DNA of 17,291 bases. Source: Lentisphaeria bacterium. GTDB taxonomy: Bacteria; Verrucomicrobiota; Lentisphaeria; Oligosphaerales; Oligosphaeraceae. Below the pieces are notes generated by a model, which saw nothing but the letters and a program-made list of their open reading frames with translations, was not told the DNA's origin and ran no database searches. The stretch is taken from positions 1-17,291 of the forward strand of contig JAEEXV010000372.1 of assembly GCA_016287975.1 (NCBI GenBank), in the 5' to 3' direction. The stretch's first letter is position 1; every line of letters starts with the position of its first letter. Below, piece after piece: positions 1 to 7,626 of this stretch. Made by a program: the position numbers and the translations under genes.

Positions 1-1881
1 GCCGCCCGCGGGGACTTCGAGCGCCGCCTCGGCGCCGCCGACGGGGGCCCAGTGGCCCATCGCCACGTCATAGCGCTCCAGCGGCGCGGGGCCCGTCAGC
101 GTGACGCGGGCGGCACGCTGATAGTCGAGGTTGACGACCAGCGCATGCGTCGCCTTGCCTCCCTTGCCGAAGCATCCCAGCAGCCAGCCCTTGACGGGGG
201 GCACGCGGCAGAAGAAGTTGTTGTTTTCGGCGACGCAGCGTTCCGCCTCGACCAGCCCCTGCGGGACATTCTTCAGGCGCGGCTTCAACTGGAACGCGGC
301 GTCAACGGGCAGTTCCGCTGCGCCGAAGGGGATTTCACCCGTGTGATAGGCACCGATGCTCTCCAGCCCCCACAGTTCCGTCGCAATCGCCTTGAACTCG
401 CGGTTCACCGCCGCGACGGGACGCCACAGCGGGCCTGGCTGCCCCGTCGAGAGGTCGCGCACGCTGCCCCAGTGCCCCGGGCAGCCGTAGACATAGTTCG
501 ACAGCCCCTTCGAGCCGTAGGCGAGGCTCGTGTAGGCGAGATACCGATATTCCTCGCCAGTCGGCACGCGCGTCAGCGCCGTCCACGAGCAGGCCTGGAC
601 GATGTTCATCGTCGGCACCCCGTATTTGCGGCCCGCCTCGCGCACGATCGCCTGGTTCAGGAAATACGAGCCGTCGTCGCCGTCCTTGTAGAAGTGGTAT
701 TTGTCGTAGGAGAGCAGCTGCGGCTTCAGGCGCTCGAAGTATTCGCCGATGTGCGCCTGGTAGGAGGCGATCGGCGTGCCCTCGTGCCCCAACTGGTTCG
801 GGCGCGCCCCGATCGGGAACATGTTGTTGTAGTGCAGGATCTCCGGCGCGTGTTTCTCGATGAAGGCCACGGTCTTCTGCGCGCCCAGCATCTTCGCGCC
901 GCCCGGCTCGTCCCCGCAGTGCACCGCCAGGAGGGCGGGGTGGCCCTTGAGGCTCTCCAGCCACAGCCGCCCGCGCCGCGCGTTCTCAGGCGACTTGGTC
1001 AGCGGCAAAGTGGTCCACAGGATGCCCTTGAGGCCGTGGCGGTGGAGGGTGTCCAGATCCGCCTCGGTCATGCCCCAGCCCAGCGTCCAGCCGCCCGCCG
1101 CGAGTTCCGCGGCGAGGTCGTCGCTCATCTCAGGACCCGCCCAGTAGGCGACGATGGGCTCGGTCAGGCGCCACGGCACGGGCTTCTTCACGCGCGCCAC
1201 TTTCGGCTGCGGATCCGGCAGGGCCTTGTCCACGAAGGCGACGCGGCGCACGTCGATCTTGCCGAATTTGCTCAGGAGCTTCCCGTCCTTGTCACGATGC
1301 TGCCACTGCCGCAGGAAGATGCGGACATGGGCGATCGGTTCCGCAGTGCCCTCGACCTCCTCCAGTTTCCAACTGCCCAGCCAAATCGTGTACAGCCTGC
1401 CCTTGCGGGTGATGCGGAAGCACCCCTCCGACTTGTTGCCGACCCAGAAGGCATCGCCCTTGCGCGGCGTGCCGACGTAGGCTGCGGCCCGCGCGTTGCC
1501 AGTGAGCCAGCCGTCGGTCAGCCCCGCCTCCGCCGCCAGCGCCCCCTTCGCCGTGACGATGTAGAGCAGCACATCGCCCATGAAACTCTTGTCCGCAGGC
1601 AGTTCCCACGCCAGATCCAGCTGCGCCGTGAAGTCCCCCGCAACTGGCTTCTCCAACGGACGGTCGAACTCCACGCGGTATTCGCGCCCTGGCTTCTCTA
1701 CTGGCACAAAGCCCGTCACGCGCCACGCCGTGCCGCACGCCTCCGAGACCACATTCGTCGCCGAAATCTGGTACGCCTTCCGCCACCCCGCGCCCAGGCC
1801 CCCCGCAGGGCACTCGTCAAAGCCCGCGCCCAGCGCAAACGCACCGCAAAGCATCACAATCCAACTCGCAATCCAACGCAT
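1..1881 (-). CDS. Secreted glycosidase-like TIM-barrel protein (3' end cut by window edge)
   Basis: The minus strand is open for 627 codons from ATG 1881 to the window edge with no stop, so the C-terminus is missing. A GGAGGAG ribosome site sits 7 bases upstream of the ATG. Residues 1-20 form a signal peptide (MRWIASWIVMLCGAFALGAG), so the protein is probably exported. Residues about 25-225 look like a beta-sandwich region. Residues about 240-560 read like a TIM barrel, with GHPALLAVHCGDEPG at 313-327 (D324-E325 resembles an acid residue at the end of a barrel strand), then LLSYDKYHFYKDGDDGSYFLN at about 389-409 and an aromatic-rich stretch with YVYGCPGHWGS. This pattern is common in uncharacterised glycoside-hydrolase-like proteins of Lentisphaerota and Planctomycetota. 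The substrate cannot be told and I do not assign a GH family. The gene is divergent from the AraC regulator at 2161, which may control it. Plus-strand reading frames across this region are antisense shadows. Confidence 0.8.
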   Translation of the reverse strand, partial: MRWIASWIVMLCGAFALGAGFDECPAGGLGAGWRKAYQISATNVVSEACGTAWRVTGFVPVEKPGREYRVEFDRPLEKPVAGDFTAQLDLAWELPADKSFMGDVLLYIVTAKGALAAEAGLTDGWLTGNARAAAYVGTPRKGDAFWVGNKSEGCFRITRKGRLYTIWLGSWKLEEVEGTAEPIAHVRIFLRQWQHRDKDGKLLSKFGKIDVRRVAFVDKALPDPQPKVARVKKPVPWRLTEPIVAYWAGPEMSDDLAAELAAGGWTLGWGMTEADLDTLHRHGLKGILWTTLPLTKSPENARRGRLWLESLKGHPALLAVHCGDEPGGAKMLGAQKTVAFIEKHAPEILHYNNMFPIGARPNQLGHEGTPIASYQAHIGEYFERLKPQLLSYDKYHFYKDGDDGSYFLNQAIVREAGRKYGVPTMNIVQACSWTALTRVPTGEEYRYLAYTSLAYGSKGLSNYVYGCPGHWGSVRDLSTGQPGPLWRPVAAVNREFKAIATELWGLESIGAYHTGEIPFGAAELPVDAAFQLKPRLKNVPQGLVEAERCVAENNNFFCRVPPVKGWLLGCFGKGGKATHALVVNLDYQRAARVTLTGPAPLERYDVAMGHWAPVGGAEAALEVPAGG

Positions 1882-2013
1882 CCCGCATCTCCTCCAGGTT
1901 TTGGACTTCAATCTGTCGTCGCCATTATTGTAATCACCGCCAATCGCCAATTCTATCAAAATAATCCCGATTCTTTGCAATATAGTACGAAAATGCCCAG
2001 ACCCCAGACTTCA

Positions 2014-2133
2014 GACCCCAGACCCATCGGGGAGCCCAGCGTTCTGTGCCGTCCCATTCTTGGGGCGGGAAATGACCCCAGACCCATCGGGGAGCCCAGC
2101 GTTCTGTGCCGGCCCATTCTTGGGCCGGGAATT
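2014..2133 (+). repeat. 60-bp direct repeat, two copies, each with a TTCT-loop hairpin
   Basis: Two head-to-tail copies (2014-2073 and 2074-2133) are nearly identical at a period of exactly 60 bp. Each begins GACCCCAGACCCATCGGGGA and contains GTTCTGTGCCG followed by a hairpin. In copy 1 the stem is CCGTCCCA/TGGGGCGG (2049-2056 with 2061-2068, one U-G pair). In copy 2 it is CCGGCCCA/TGGGCCGG (2109-2116 with 2121-2128, perfect). Both have a TTCT loop. The block lies between the divergent glycosidase-like and AraC genes. Related hairpins occur at 9133-9152 and 17109-17126, so this is a dispersed family and not a local operator pair. Confidence 0.9.
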
Positions 2134-2160
2134 GCCTCGCAAATTCCATCCATTCCATCC

Positions 2161-3003
2161 ATGCTTACCCGCCATTTACACGACAACCACTTTCCTGAGC
2201 CAGGCTTTCCGCTGTCGGTGCAGGAGAAACTGCAGTTCACCTACCTGATTCCGCATGCCCACCTGACCTGGCTGGAGATCGTGCTGGTGCTGTCGGGGTA
2301 CGGCGTCAACCAACTGGAATCTGGCAGCCACGACATCCACGGCGGCGATTTGCTAATTCTCCCCAGTCGCGAGAAGCACACCTACCATGAATACCACGAC
2401 CTGCGTTTCGTGAATCTGCTGGCCGACTGGGAGGAACTGCGCATCGACCTGCGTGATCTGGCGGATCGCCCCGCCTTCCAATATCTTTTCGGCACCGACG
2501 ACTACCGCTGCTTCCGCCTCGACCCAGGCTATTTTGAGACCATCCGCACCGCGCTCTCCGAACTGCGCCTCACCATCCAAAAGGCCGAGCCTGGCTACCA
2601 CTTCGCCGCCATCCACCAGTATTGCCGCATCCTCGACCTCATCTGCGACGGCTACGACCACGCCCTCCAGCACGGCCCGCAGTCCTCCGAGGACCGCATC
2701 ATCCGCCTGGAGGAATACCTCCAGCACCACTTCGCCGAGAAATTCACCACTGCCTGGATGTGCCGCCAGGCGATGGTCTCCCGCACCCAGCTCTTCACGC
2801 TTTTCCAACGCTATTTCCAGACCCCGCCCCTGGAACGCCTCGTCCAGATCCGCATGCGCCATGCCTGCCGCCTCCTCCACGAGACCACCCTGCCCATCGG
2901 CCAAATCGCCGCCCAGTGCGGCTATGACAGCCAGTCCCTCTTCACCCTCCATTTCCGCCAGCGCCACGGCATGACCCCGCGCCAGTTCCGCCTCCGCGGC
3001 TGA
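2161..3003 (+). CDS. AraC/XylS-family transcriptional regulator
   Basis: The 280-residue protein has the AraC layout. An N-terminal cupin-like sensing domain (about 20-85) carries PHAHLTWLEIVLVLSG and GGDLLILPSREKHTYHE. A C-terminal DNA-binding domain (about 178-278) has two helix-turn-helix units, TAWMCRQAMVSRTQLFTLFQ and PIGQIAAQCGYDSQSLFTLH, and ends in the family signature FRQRHGMTPRQFR. The cupin usually binds a sugar or related ligand, and the C-terminus binds two major-groove sites. The start at ATG 2161 is chosen because homologous domain sequence begins there; upstream in-frame codons only translate the 60-bp repeats. No clear Shine-Dalgarno sequence precedes it. It is divergent from the secreted glycosidase-like gene, the classic arrangement for a local carbohydrate-responsive activator. 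The ligand and target are inferred. Confidence 0.9.
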   Translation: MLTRHLHDNHFPEPGFPLSVQEKLQFTYLIPHAHLTWLEIVLVLSGYGVNQLESGSHDIHGGDLLILPSREKHTYHEYHDLRFVNLLADWEELRIDLRDLADRPAFQYLFGTDDYRCFRLDPGYFETIRTALSELRLTIQKAEPGYHFAAIHQYCRILDLICDGYDHALQHGPQSSEDRIIRLEEYLQHHFAEKFTTAWMCRQAMVSRTQLFTLFQRYFQTPPLERLVQIRMRHACRLLHETTLPIGQIAAQCGYDSQSLFTLHFRQRHGMTPRQFRLRG

Positions 3004-3067
3004 TCGGCGGCAAAAAAAGAGGTCAAATCGCAAAGCAACTTGCCTTCACGCGGGCCCTTCATTCCAG

Positions 3068-4237
3068 CTACTCTATGGGTTGCGCGTTTTCGGGCGTCAA
3101 TCCCATGAGGAACTCTTCAACTGGGACGGCGGTGACATGGGCTGACACCTGCACCTTGCGTTCCCCTCGGTAGAGCAGCCACCCCCGTGCCTCGGGATAG
3201 TCGGAAAGAAAGGCCTCCAGGGATGCCGCGTCTCTGCGGTCGGCGTGGCTGGCGTTCTTGACTTCCAGCGCGACAAAGGCATTGGCTCCATAAATCACGA
3301 AATCGACCTCGAGGCCATTTTTCGTGCGCCAGAAGAACAGCTCATTTGGCTCATCGAGGTAGTCGTTCCAGGCGCGCAGATGCTGGTAAACCAGTCCTTC
3401 CAGGCATGCGCCGTCGATTTCGCATGGATTGTCAAGAGGCCCCTTGGGCCGCAACGCCCGAAATACGCCAGTGTCGAAAAAATAGAACTTGTCGTGTCCG
3501 ATGAGTTGTCGTTTGGCCCGACGCGTGAAAACAGGCAGCCTGGAGGCGATCATCATTTCATCCAGGATGTCGAAATATGCATCGAGCGTCGACCGCTTGA
3601 TTCCCGCCTCGCGCGCAATGGCGCTTATGGACAGCACGCTCCCATGGGAAAAACTCGCGACTTGCAGGAAACGCGCAAATGAATCAAGGTTTCGGATGAT
3701 CCCCTCGGTCGCAATCTCCTCTTCCAGATACAACGCCAGATAACTCTTCAGGACCTCTGCGCTGGAACTGTTTTCGGGATATCGGACCAGGGGGATCATG
3801 CCAAATTGCAACGCATCCTCCAGACAAAAATCCTCCCCCATCTCAAGAGCAAGAAACGGATGGCACAGACGCTTGATTGCCCTGCCCGCCAAAAGGTCAA
3901 CCGAGGCATTGCGTTTCAGTTTCCGAGCACTGGATCCCGTCATGATGAAACGCAGGTTGCAACGCTTGTCCATCAACTCATGAATGACGTCAAGCACGCC
4001 AGGGGCACGCTGGATCTCATCAATGATGACCGTCGCATCGTGCGTCCGAAAACCAATGTGGTTCTTCAGACGTTCGGGAAAAGCCCGCAACTCTCGCCGT
4101 AGACCAGCATCTAAAAGGGATATCCGTATCGCGTCTGGAAAACAGGCATCAAGCCAGGTCGTCTTGCCCGTGCCGCGAGGCCCAAACAAAAAATAACTCC
4201 CCGGCACATCCTTCATGAAGCGTTTCTTCGTGATCAT
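3068..4237 (-). CDS. AAA ATPase of the AAA_14/DUF4143 type
   Basis: The protein is 389 residues when started at ATG 4237. Walker A is GPRGTGKTTW (19-28), Walker B is TVIIDEIQ (69-76), and MTGSSARKL (99-107) fits the sensor-1 strand. A winged-helix-like segment (about 200-235, ISAIAREAGIKRSTLDAYFDIL) precedes the DUF4143 C-terminus, where EVDFVI (310-315) and ALEVK (323-327) give a D...ExK arrangement like PD-(D/E)xK nucleases. The family is widespread in bacteria and archaea and its function is unresolved; defence, toxin-like and mobile-element roles have been suggested. I prefer ATG 4237 because family members begin close to the Walker A strand and GGGGAAAG lies just upstream. An upstream in-frame ATG at 4294 would add 19 residues. 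The gene converges with the AraC gene (64 bp gap) and stands alone next to a repeat-filled spacer. Confidence 0.88.
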   Translation of the reverse strand: MITKKRFMKDVPGSYFLFGPRGTGKTTWLDACFPDAIRISLLDAGLRRELRAFPERLKNHIGFRTHDATVIIDEIQRAPGVLDVIHELMDKRCNLRFIMTGSSARKLKRNASVDLLAGRAIKRLCHPFLALEMGEDFCLEDALQFGMIPLVRYPENSSSAEVLKSYLALYLEEEIATEGIIRNLDSFARFLQVASFSHGSVLSISAIAREAGIKRSTLDAYFDILDEMMIASRLPVFTRRAKRQLIGHDKFYFFDTGVFRALRPKGPLDNPCEIDGACLEGLVYQHLRAWNDYLDEPNELFFWRTKNGLEVDFVIYGANAFVALEVKNASHADRRDAASLEAFLSDYPEARGWLLYRGERKVQVSAHVTAVPVEEFLMGLTPENAQPIE

Positions 4238-4318
4238 GACACTTTCCCCGTCCCAGTTGCCACTGCCCTGACGCATTGCTTCAATATACATCATGCTCCA
4301 TGGTTTTCACCAATCATG

Positions 4319-4385
4319 CGGCGTTTTTTCCGGCGGTTCTGTAAAATCCACAGCGTTTTTTACGGAACCGCCGGAAAAAACGCCG
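4319..4385. repeat. Long hairpin with 28-bp arms upstream of the ATPase gene
   Basis: Bases 4319-4346 pair with 4358-4385 across an 11-base loop. The only non-Watson-Crick position is T4340 opposite G4364, a wobble in RNA. Each arm contains GGCGTTTTTTCCGGCGGTTC or its complement. The hairpin lies just 5' of the ATPase gene, between it and the 31-bp tandem array. The T-run is inside the stem, so this is not a standard intrinsic terminator. It could be a palindromic mobile repeat or a structured 5' leader; neither can be proved here. Confidence 0.85.
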
Positions 4386-4418
4386 TCTGGAGATGTATAT
4401 GGTTTCGCTTTGATTCCC

Positions 4419-4959
4419 TTGAATCTTGAATCCTGAATCTTGACGGCGAATCTGGAATCCTGAGCCGCCCTGAATCTTGAATCCTGGATTTTGAGCCGCC
4501 CTGAATCTTGAATCCTGGATCTTGAACCGCCCTGCATCTTGAATCCTGGATCTTGAACCGCCCTGCATCTTGAATCCTGGATCTTGAGCCGCCGTGAATC
4601 TTGAATCCTGGATTTTGAGCCGCCCTGAATCTTGAATCCTGGATCTTGAGCCGCCCTGCATCTTGAATCCTGGATCCTGAACCGCCCTGAATCTTGAATC
4701 CTGGAATCTTGAGCCGCCCTGAATCTTGAATCCTGGATCTTGAGCCGCCTTGAATCTTGAATCCTGGATCTTGAGCCGCCCTGAATCTTGAATCCTGGAT
4801 CTTGAGCCGCCCTGAATCTTGAATCCTGAATCTTGAGCCGCCCTGAATCTTGAATCCTGGATCTTGAGCCGCCCTGAATCTTGAATCCTGAATCTTGAGG
4901 CACCTTGAATCTTGAATCCTGGATCTTGAGCCGCCCTGAATCTTGAATCCTGAATCTTG
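4419..4959. repeat. 31-bp tandem repeat array, about 17 units
   Basis: A unit built from TGAATCTTGAATCCTG, then (G/A)ATCTTGAGCCGCCC repeats from 4419 to 4959. The GCCGCC anchor recurs every 31 bp at 4465, 4496, 4527, 4558, 4589, 4620, 4651, 4682, 4714 (one step of 32), 4745, 4776, 4807, 4838, 4869, 4900 (degenerate) and 4931. Units differ by scattered single-base changes. There are no unique spacers between units. Because 31 is not a multiple of 3, each minus-strand frame cycles through all three registers, and all three are open, giving false ORFs of more than 200 codons. The array sits between divergent genes. No gene is seen in 4238-5088; a TATAGT at 5035-5040 is the only weak promoter-like word near the GNAT gene. 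Confidence 0.95.
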
Positions 4960-5088
4960 CCCCCAAGGGTTGGCAACTGCTAGGGAGCATGGCGGGTTTG
5001 CAATGCGCCTGGGGCGCAATTTCCGAAACACGCTCTATAGTATCCCGATATCCGCCAGATGCCGCGTTTTCCAGCCATTTGACCTGCG

Positions 5089-5577
5089 ATGCCAACCATC
5101 CGTCCATTTGAGGAGCGGGACGCCGCCGCCGTCTCCCGCGTGATGTTCGAGAGTTTCAAGACCTTCCTGGGCGATCGGATGGGCGACCGTCCCGCGCCGC
5201 CCGACTACTGGATCCGCAATGCCGTCCGCACGGGCGAGAACCTGGTCGGGGCGGCCTATGTCGCGGAGGAGGCGGGCCAGGTGATCGGGTTCATCAGCGT
5301 CACCGCGAACACGCGCTTCGGCTTCGGCACCCTCGCCGAGATCGGCGTCGATCCCGCGGTCTTCGCGAAGGGGACGGGGCGCGCGCTCTTCGAGGCGGCC
5401 GAGGCCTTCTGGAAGAGCCACCACCTGCGCAAGGTCACCACCTGCACCTCGCACATCAACACCCGCGCACAGGCCTACTACGCCAGGATGGGCTTCCATG
5501 AAGAGGGCCGCCTCAAGGACCACTTCTTCCCCGGCATCGACGAAATCCAGCTCGCCAAGTTCTACCAGAATCCCTGA
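5089..5577 (+). CDS. GNAT-family N-acetyltransferase
   Basis: The 162-residue protein matches the single-domain GNAT fold. It starts MPTIRPFEERDAAAVSRV (strand 1 and helix 1) and has a central strand QVIGFISVTAN (64-74). The acetyl-CoA-binding motif A lies at about 83-104, with IGVDPAVFAKGTGRALFEAA, where KGTGRAL stands for the Q/RxxGxG/A loop. It ends with NTRAQAYYARMGFHEEGR (124-141), typical of motif B. The family transfers an acetyl group from acetyl-CoA to an amine; the substrate is unknown. The start has no clear Shine-Dalgarno sequence, but it places the N-terminal strand correctly. The amidohydrolase start lies 13 bp after the stop, so the pair is probably co-transcribed. Confidence 0.9.
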   Translation: MPTIRPFEERDAAAVSRVMFESFKTFLGDRMGDRPAPPDYWIRNAVRTGENLVGAAYVAEEAGQVIGFISVTANTRFGFGTLAEIGVDPAVFAKGTGRALFEAAEAFWKSHHLRKVTTCTSHINTRAQAYYARMGFHEEGRLKDHFFPGIDEIQLAKFYQNP

Positions 5578-5590
5578 ATCACCACCCGCC

Positions 5591-6475
5591 ATGTTCATCG
5601 ACATCCACGCCCACGCCTATCTCTTCCCCTATCCCCCCCAGGATGGCCGCACCCAGTTCTGCACCGCCGAGGAGGTCCTCCGACGCTATGACGAACACGG
5701 CATTGAAAAGGGCGTCCTGCTGCCGCTGATCGGCCCCGAGGAGTACATCGCGCAGTCCAACTCCGAGATCCTCGAGATCTGCAGGCGCTGGCCCGACCGC
5801 TTCATCCCCTTCTTCAACCTCGACCCGCGCGGCATCCACAACTCCCCGTTCACCGACTTCTCCCCCTGGATCGACTGGTTCAAGGAACACGGCTGCCTGG
5901 GCGTCGGCGAGTTCATGCCCAACATGTACTTCAACGACATCATGGTGCAGAACGTCTTTCGGCAGGTCGAGGCGGCCGGCCTCCCGCTCATCTTCGACGA
6001 CTGCACCACCATCGGCGGACACTACGGCCTCGTCGACGACCCAGGCCTCCCCCAGCTCGAACTCTGCCTCAAGCGCTTCCCCAAACTCATCTTCCTCGGG
6101 CACGGCCCCGCCTTCTGGAGCGAAATCGGCACCCTCGACACCGTCGGCGACCGCGCGGGATACCCCAGCTACCCCGTCCGCGCCGAGGGCGCCGTCCCCA
6201 GACTCTTCCGCCGCTACCAGAACATGTGGGGCGACCTTTCCGCGGGGTCGGGGGCCAATGCCCTGATGCGCGACGAGGCCTACGCCGTCAAGTTCCTCAA
6301 CGAGTTCCAGGACCGCCTCTGCTTCGGCACCGACATCTGCTCTCCCACCCAGAAACTCCCCCTCGGCGACTTCCTCATCCGCCTCCGCGACGAAGGCAAA
6401 CTCGCCCCCGACGCCTTTGAGAAAATCGCCCGCGGCAACGCCATCCGACTGCTGAAACTCAACGACAGGACTTGA
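5591..6475 (+). CDS. Amidohydrolase_2-family metal-dependent hydrolase
   Basis: The 294-residue protein begins MFIDIHAHAY, giving the HxH metal-binding pair (H6, H8) of the amidohydrolase superfamily. LGHGPAFW (H171) and FGTDICSP (D248) fit the later metal and catalytic positions. The strand-4 position usually held by His reads PLIFDDCTT (132-140), with Asp instead; H144 in GGHYG lies nearby. The metal site may therefore differ from classic members. No signal peptide is seen, so it is probably cytoplasmic. The Amidohydrolase_2 family includes decarboxylases and lactone or ester hydrolases; the substrate here is not predictable. ATG 5591 is chosen because the metal motif follows at once. It is the second gene after the GNAT gene, and its stop codon overlaps the promoter of the next gene. 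Confidence 0.88.
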   Translation: MFIDIHAHAYLFPYPPQDGRTQFCTAEEVLRRYDEHGIEKGVLLPLIGPEEYIAQSNSEILEICRRWPDRFIPFFNLDPRGIHNSPFTDFSPWIDWFKEHGCLGVGEFMPNMYFNDIMVQNVFRQVEAAGLPLIFDDCTTIGGHYGLVDDPGLPQLELCLKRFPKLIFLGHGPAFWSEIGTLDTVGDRAGYPSYPVRAEGAVPRLFRRYQNMWGDLSAGSGANALMRDEAYAVKFLNEFQDRLCFGTDICSPTQKLPLGDFLIRLRDEGKLAPDAFEKIARGNAIRLLKLNDRT

Positions 6476-6499
6476 CTTTTCGCCAAAAAGGCGTATAAT
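6472..6499 (+). promoter_or_regulatory. Sigma70-type promoter of the prepilin-like gene
   Basis: TTGACT (6472-6477) and TATAAT (6494-6499) are separated by 16 bp: a 5/6 -35 box and a perfect -10 box. The spacer holds a small palindrome CGCC-AAAAA-GGCG (6481-6493) that could be an operator. The -35 box overlaps the TGA stop (6473-6475) of the amidohydrolase gene. Transcription would begin near 6506, leaving a leader of about 65-70 bases before ATG 6574. Confidence 0.8.
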
Positions 6500-6573
6500 T
6501 GATAAAACGCCATTGCGTCCCTGCGAAAGCGACTGGGACGGCAAGTCAATCCACTCCCATCGGAAACACCACC

Positions 6574-7389
6574 ATGCGACGAACTTTCACGCTCATTGAA
6601 CTGCTTGTCGTCATTGCTATCATTGCGATTCTTGCCTCGATGCTGCTGCCCGCCCTCGGCAAAGCCCGCGACAAGGCACGCTCGGCGGGCTGCATCAACA
6701 ACCTCAAGCAACTGGGTGTGGCGCTGGTCATGTACAGCAACGACTGGGACGACTGGATGCCCCCCAGTGCCTGCGGCAGCACCAAATGGACCTGGTACAC
6801 GATTCTCGGCGACAACAAGGACAACACTTCCGCCTGCGGGTATGTGCCGTATTTCTCCAACTCCGAGAGGAGCTCGAACTCGGTCTGGCGGTGCCCCGCG
6901 GAGAAAATCCCCTTCGGCAGTTATTCCAAGGGGCAGTTCCAGTATCCGCAGTATGCCATCAACGGGTGGATTGCTGGCGGCTACAACAGTGACGCGAACC
7001 AATCTGGCGCCAAGAAATATATGCGCGCCCGCATGTACAAGCGAATCCAGATCACCCAGCCCGCCAAGGTCAAGTATGTCATCGACAACGCCAACCAGGG
7101 TGGTCATTCCTGCGACTATCCATTCGTCGCAGGCTGGCGTCACGGCGCCCCCGACACCCGCCCGGGACATGCCAGCCACCCGCTTTACGGCCGTGACTCC
7201 TCCGCCTGGGCATCAGACTCGTCCCGCACCAACTACTGCCTCCTCGACGGGCATTGCGAATCCCGCAACATGAAGCAGTTCATGCCCTCTGGCGGCCCTG
7301 GCAACGCCACTTTCATGATCAGCGACGACGACGGCAAGGCGATCTGCGGCTACACGGTCACCACTGGATTCATCTGGAAGGCTGAGTAA
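6574..7389 (+). CDS. Prepilin-like protein with N-terminal methylation motif and C-terminal RHG...DG segment
   Basis: The 271-residue protein begins [20 protein letters not shown], the type IV pilin/type II pseudopilin signal: a short basic leader, Glu at +5 after the cleavage point, and a hydrophobic helix (5-28). The residue before the Phe is Thr, where classic prepilins have Gly. Following residues [35 protein letters not shown] are typical of the very large Lentisphaerota/Planctomycetota family. The C-terminus has GWRHG (188-191) and [11 protein letters not shown] (220-230), matching the processing-associated H-X9-DG type but with a longer gap. Cys residues at 40, 67, 88, 106, 180 and 222 suggest disulphides outside the inner membrane. 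These proteins are thought to sit in the envelope; individual roles are unknown. The start at 6574 excludes an in-frame ATG at 6499 that lies inside the -10 box. Confidence 0.93.
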   Translation: MRRTFTLIELLVVIAIIAILASMLLPALGKARDKARSAGCINNLKQLGVALVMYSNDWDDWMPPSACGSTKWTWYTILGDNKDNTSACGYVPYFSNSERSSNSVWRCPAEKIPFGSYSKGQFQYPQYAINGWIAGGYNSDANQSGAKKYMRARMYKRIQITQPAKVKYVIDNANQGGHSCDYPFVAGWRHGAPDTRPGHASHPLYGRDSSAWASDSSRTNYCLLDGHCESRNMKQFMPSGGPGNATFMISDDDGKAICGYTVTTGFIWKAE

Positions 7390-7420
7390 TCGCCTTTTCC
7401 TTGAGGAGGGAAAAACTATC

Positions 7421-7459
7421 GGGCGTGGCAATGTCGGCGCAATGCGGCTTGCCACGCCC
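7421..7459. repeat. REP-like inverted repeat downstream of the prepilin-like gene
   Basis: GGGCGTGGCAA (7421-7431) pairs perfectly with TTGCCACGCCC (7449-7459) across a 17-base loop. It follows the prepilin-like stop codon by 31 bp and has no T-run. It resembles dispersed intergenic palindromes seen in many bacteria. It may protect or end the upstream transcript, but that is inference. Confidence 0.7.
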
Positions 7460-7485
7460 CTACGGAATCGGCGTTCGGCGCGCGG

Positions 7486-7531
7486 AATATCGTCCAAAAC
7501 CATGGTAAAATGGCTGGTTTTGGACGATATT
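7486..7531 (+). repeat. Perfect 17-bp-arm hairpin with GTCCAAAACC, followed by a T-run
   Basis: AATATCGTCCAAAACCA (7486-7502) pairs perfectly with its complement at 7515-7531 across a 12-base loop. A T-run follows (TTTTT through 7534). This is compatible with an intrinsic terminator on the plus strand after the prepilin-like gene. It carries two of the five GTCCAAAACC decamers in the window, so an operator or mobile-repeat reading is also possible. Confidence 0.75.
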
Positions 7532-7542
7532 TTTATAAATAC

Positions 7543-7578
7543 TGTCCAAAACCATGGTTGCAGACTGGGTTTTGGACA
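7543..7578. repeat. Second GTCCAAAACC inverted repeat before the ATPase gene
   Basis: TGTCCAAAACC (7543-7553) pairs perfectly with GGTTTTGGACA (7568-7578) across 14 bases. The word GTCCAAAACCATGG is shared with the hairpin just upstream (7492-7505 and 7544-7557), so this is a decayed second copy or a paired operator. It lies 48 bp before the ATPase start at 7627. Confidence 0.7.
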
Positions 7579-7626
7579 TTATTTTAAAGCATTGGAGGGT
7601 GGTCTTTTGAACAGGAGGCTTTGGTG

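Noticed and set aside
52..2160. Long plus-strand open frame running into the AraC gene (would make a 983-residue protein)
   Set aside because: It is antisense to the secreted glycosidase-like gene, which has a signal peptide and a strong ribosome site; the upstream part has no recognisable domain and only reads through the 60-bp repeats.
4419..4959. CRISPR array
   Set aside because: Units are contiguous with no unique spacers, and no cas gene is present.
4307..5107. Three overlapping minus-strand frames of 220-266 codons over the 31-bp array
   Set aside because: They are the same tandem repeat read in three registers, have no convincing start, and overlap the GNAT start. I keep this as a repeat finding and not as a gene.
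6499..6573. Earlier start for the prepilin-like protein
   Set aside because: The ATG lies on the -10 box and would place 25 residues before a leader that must be short for prepilin peptidase.
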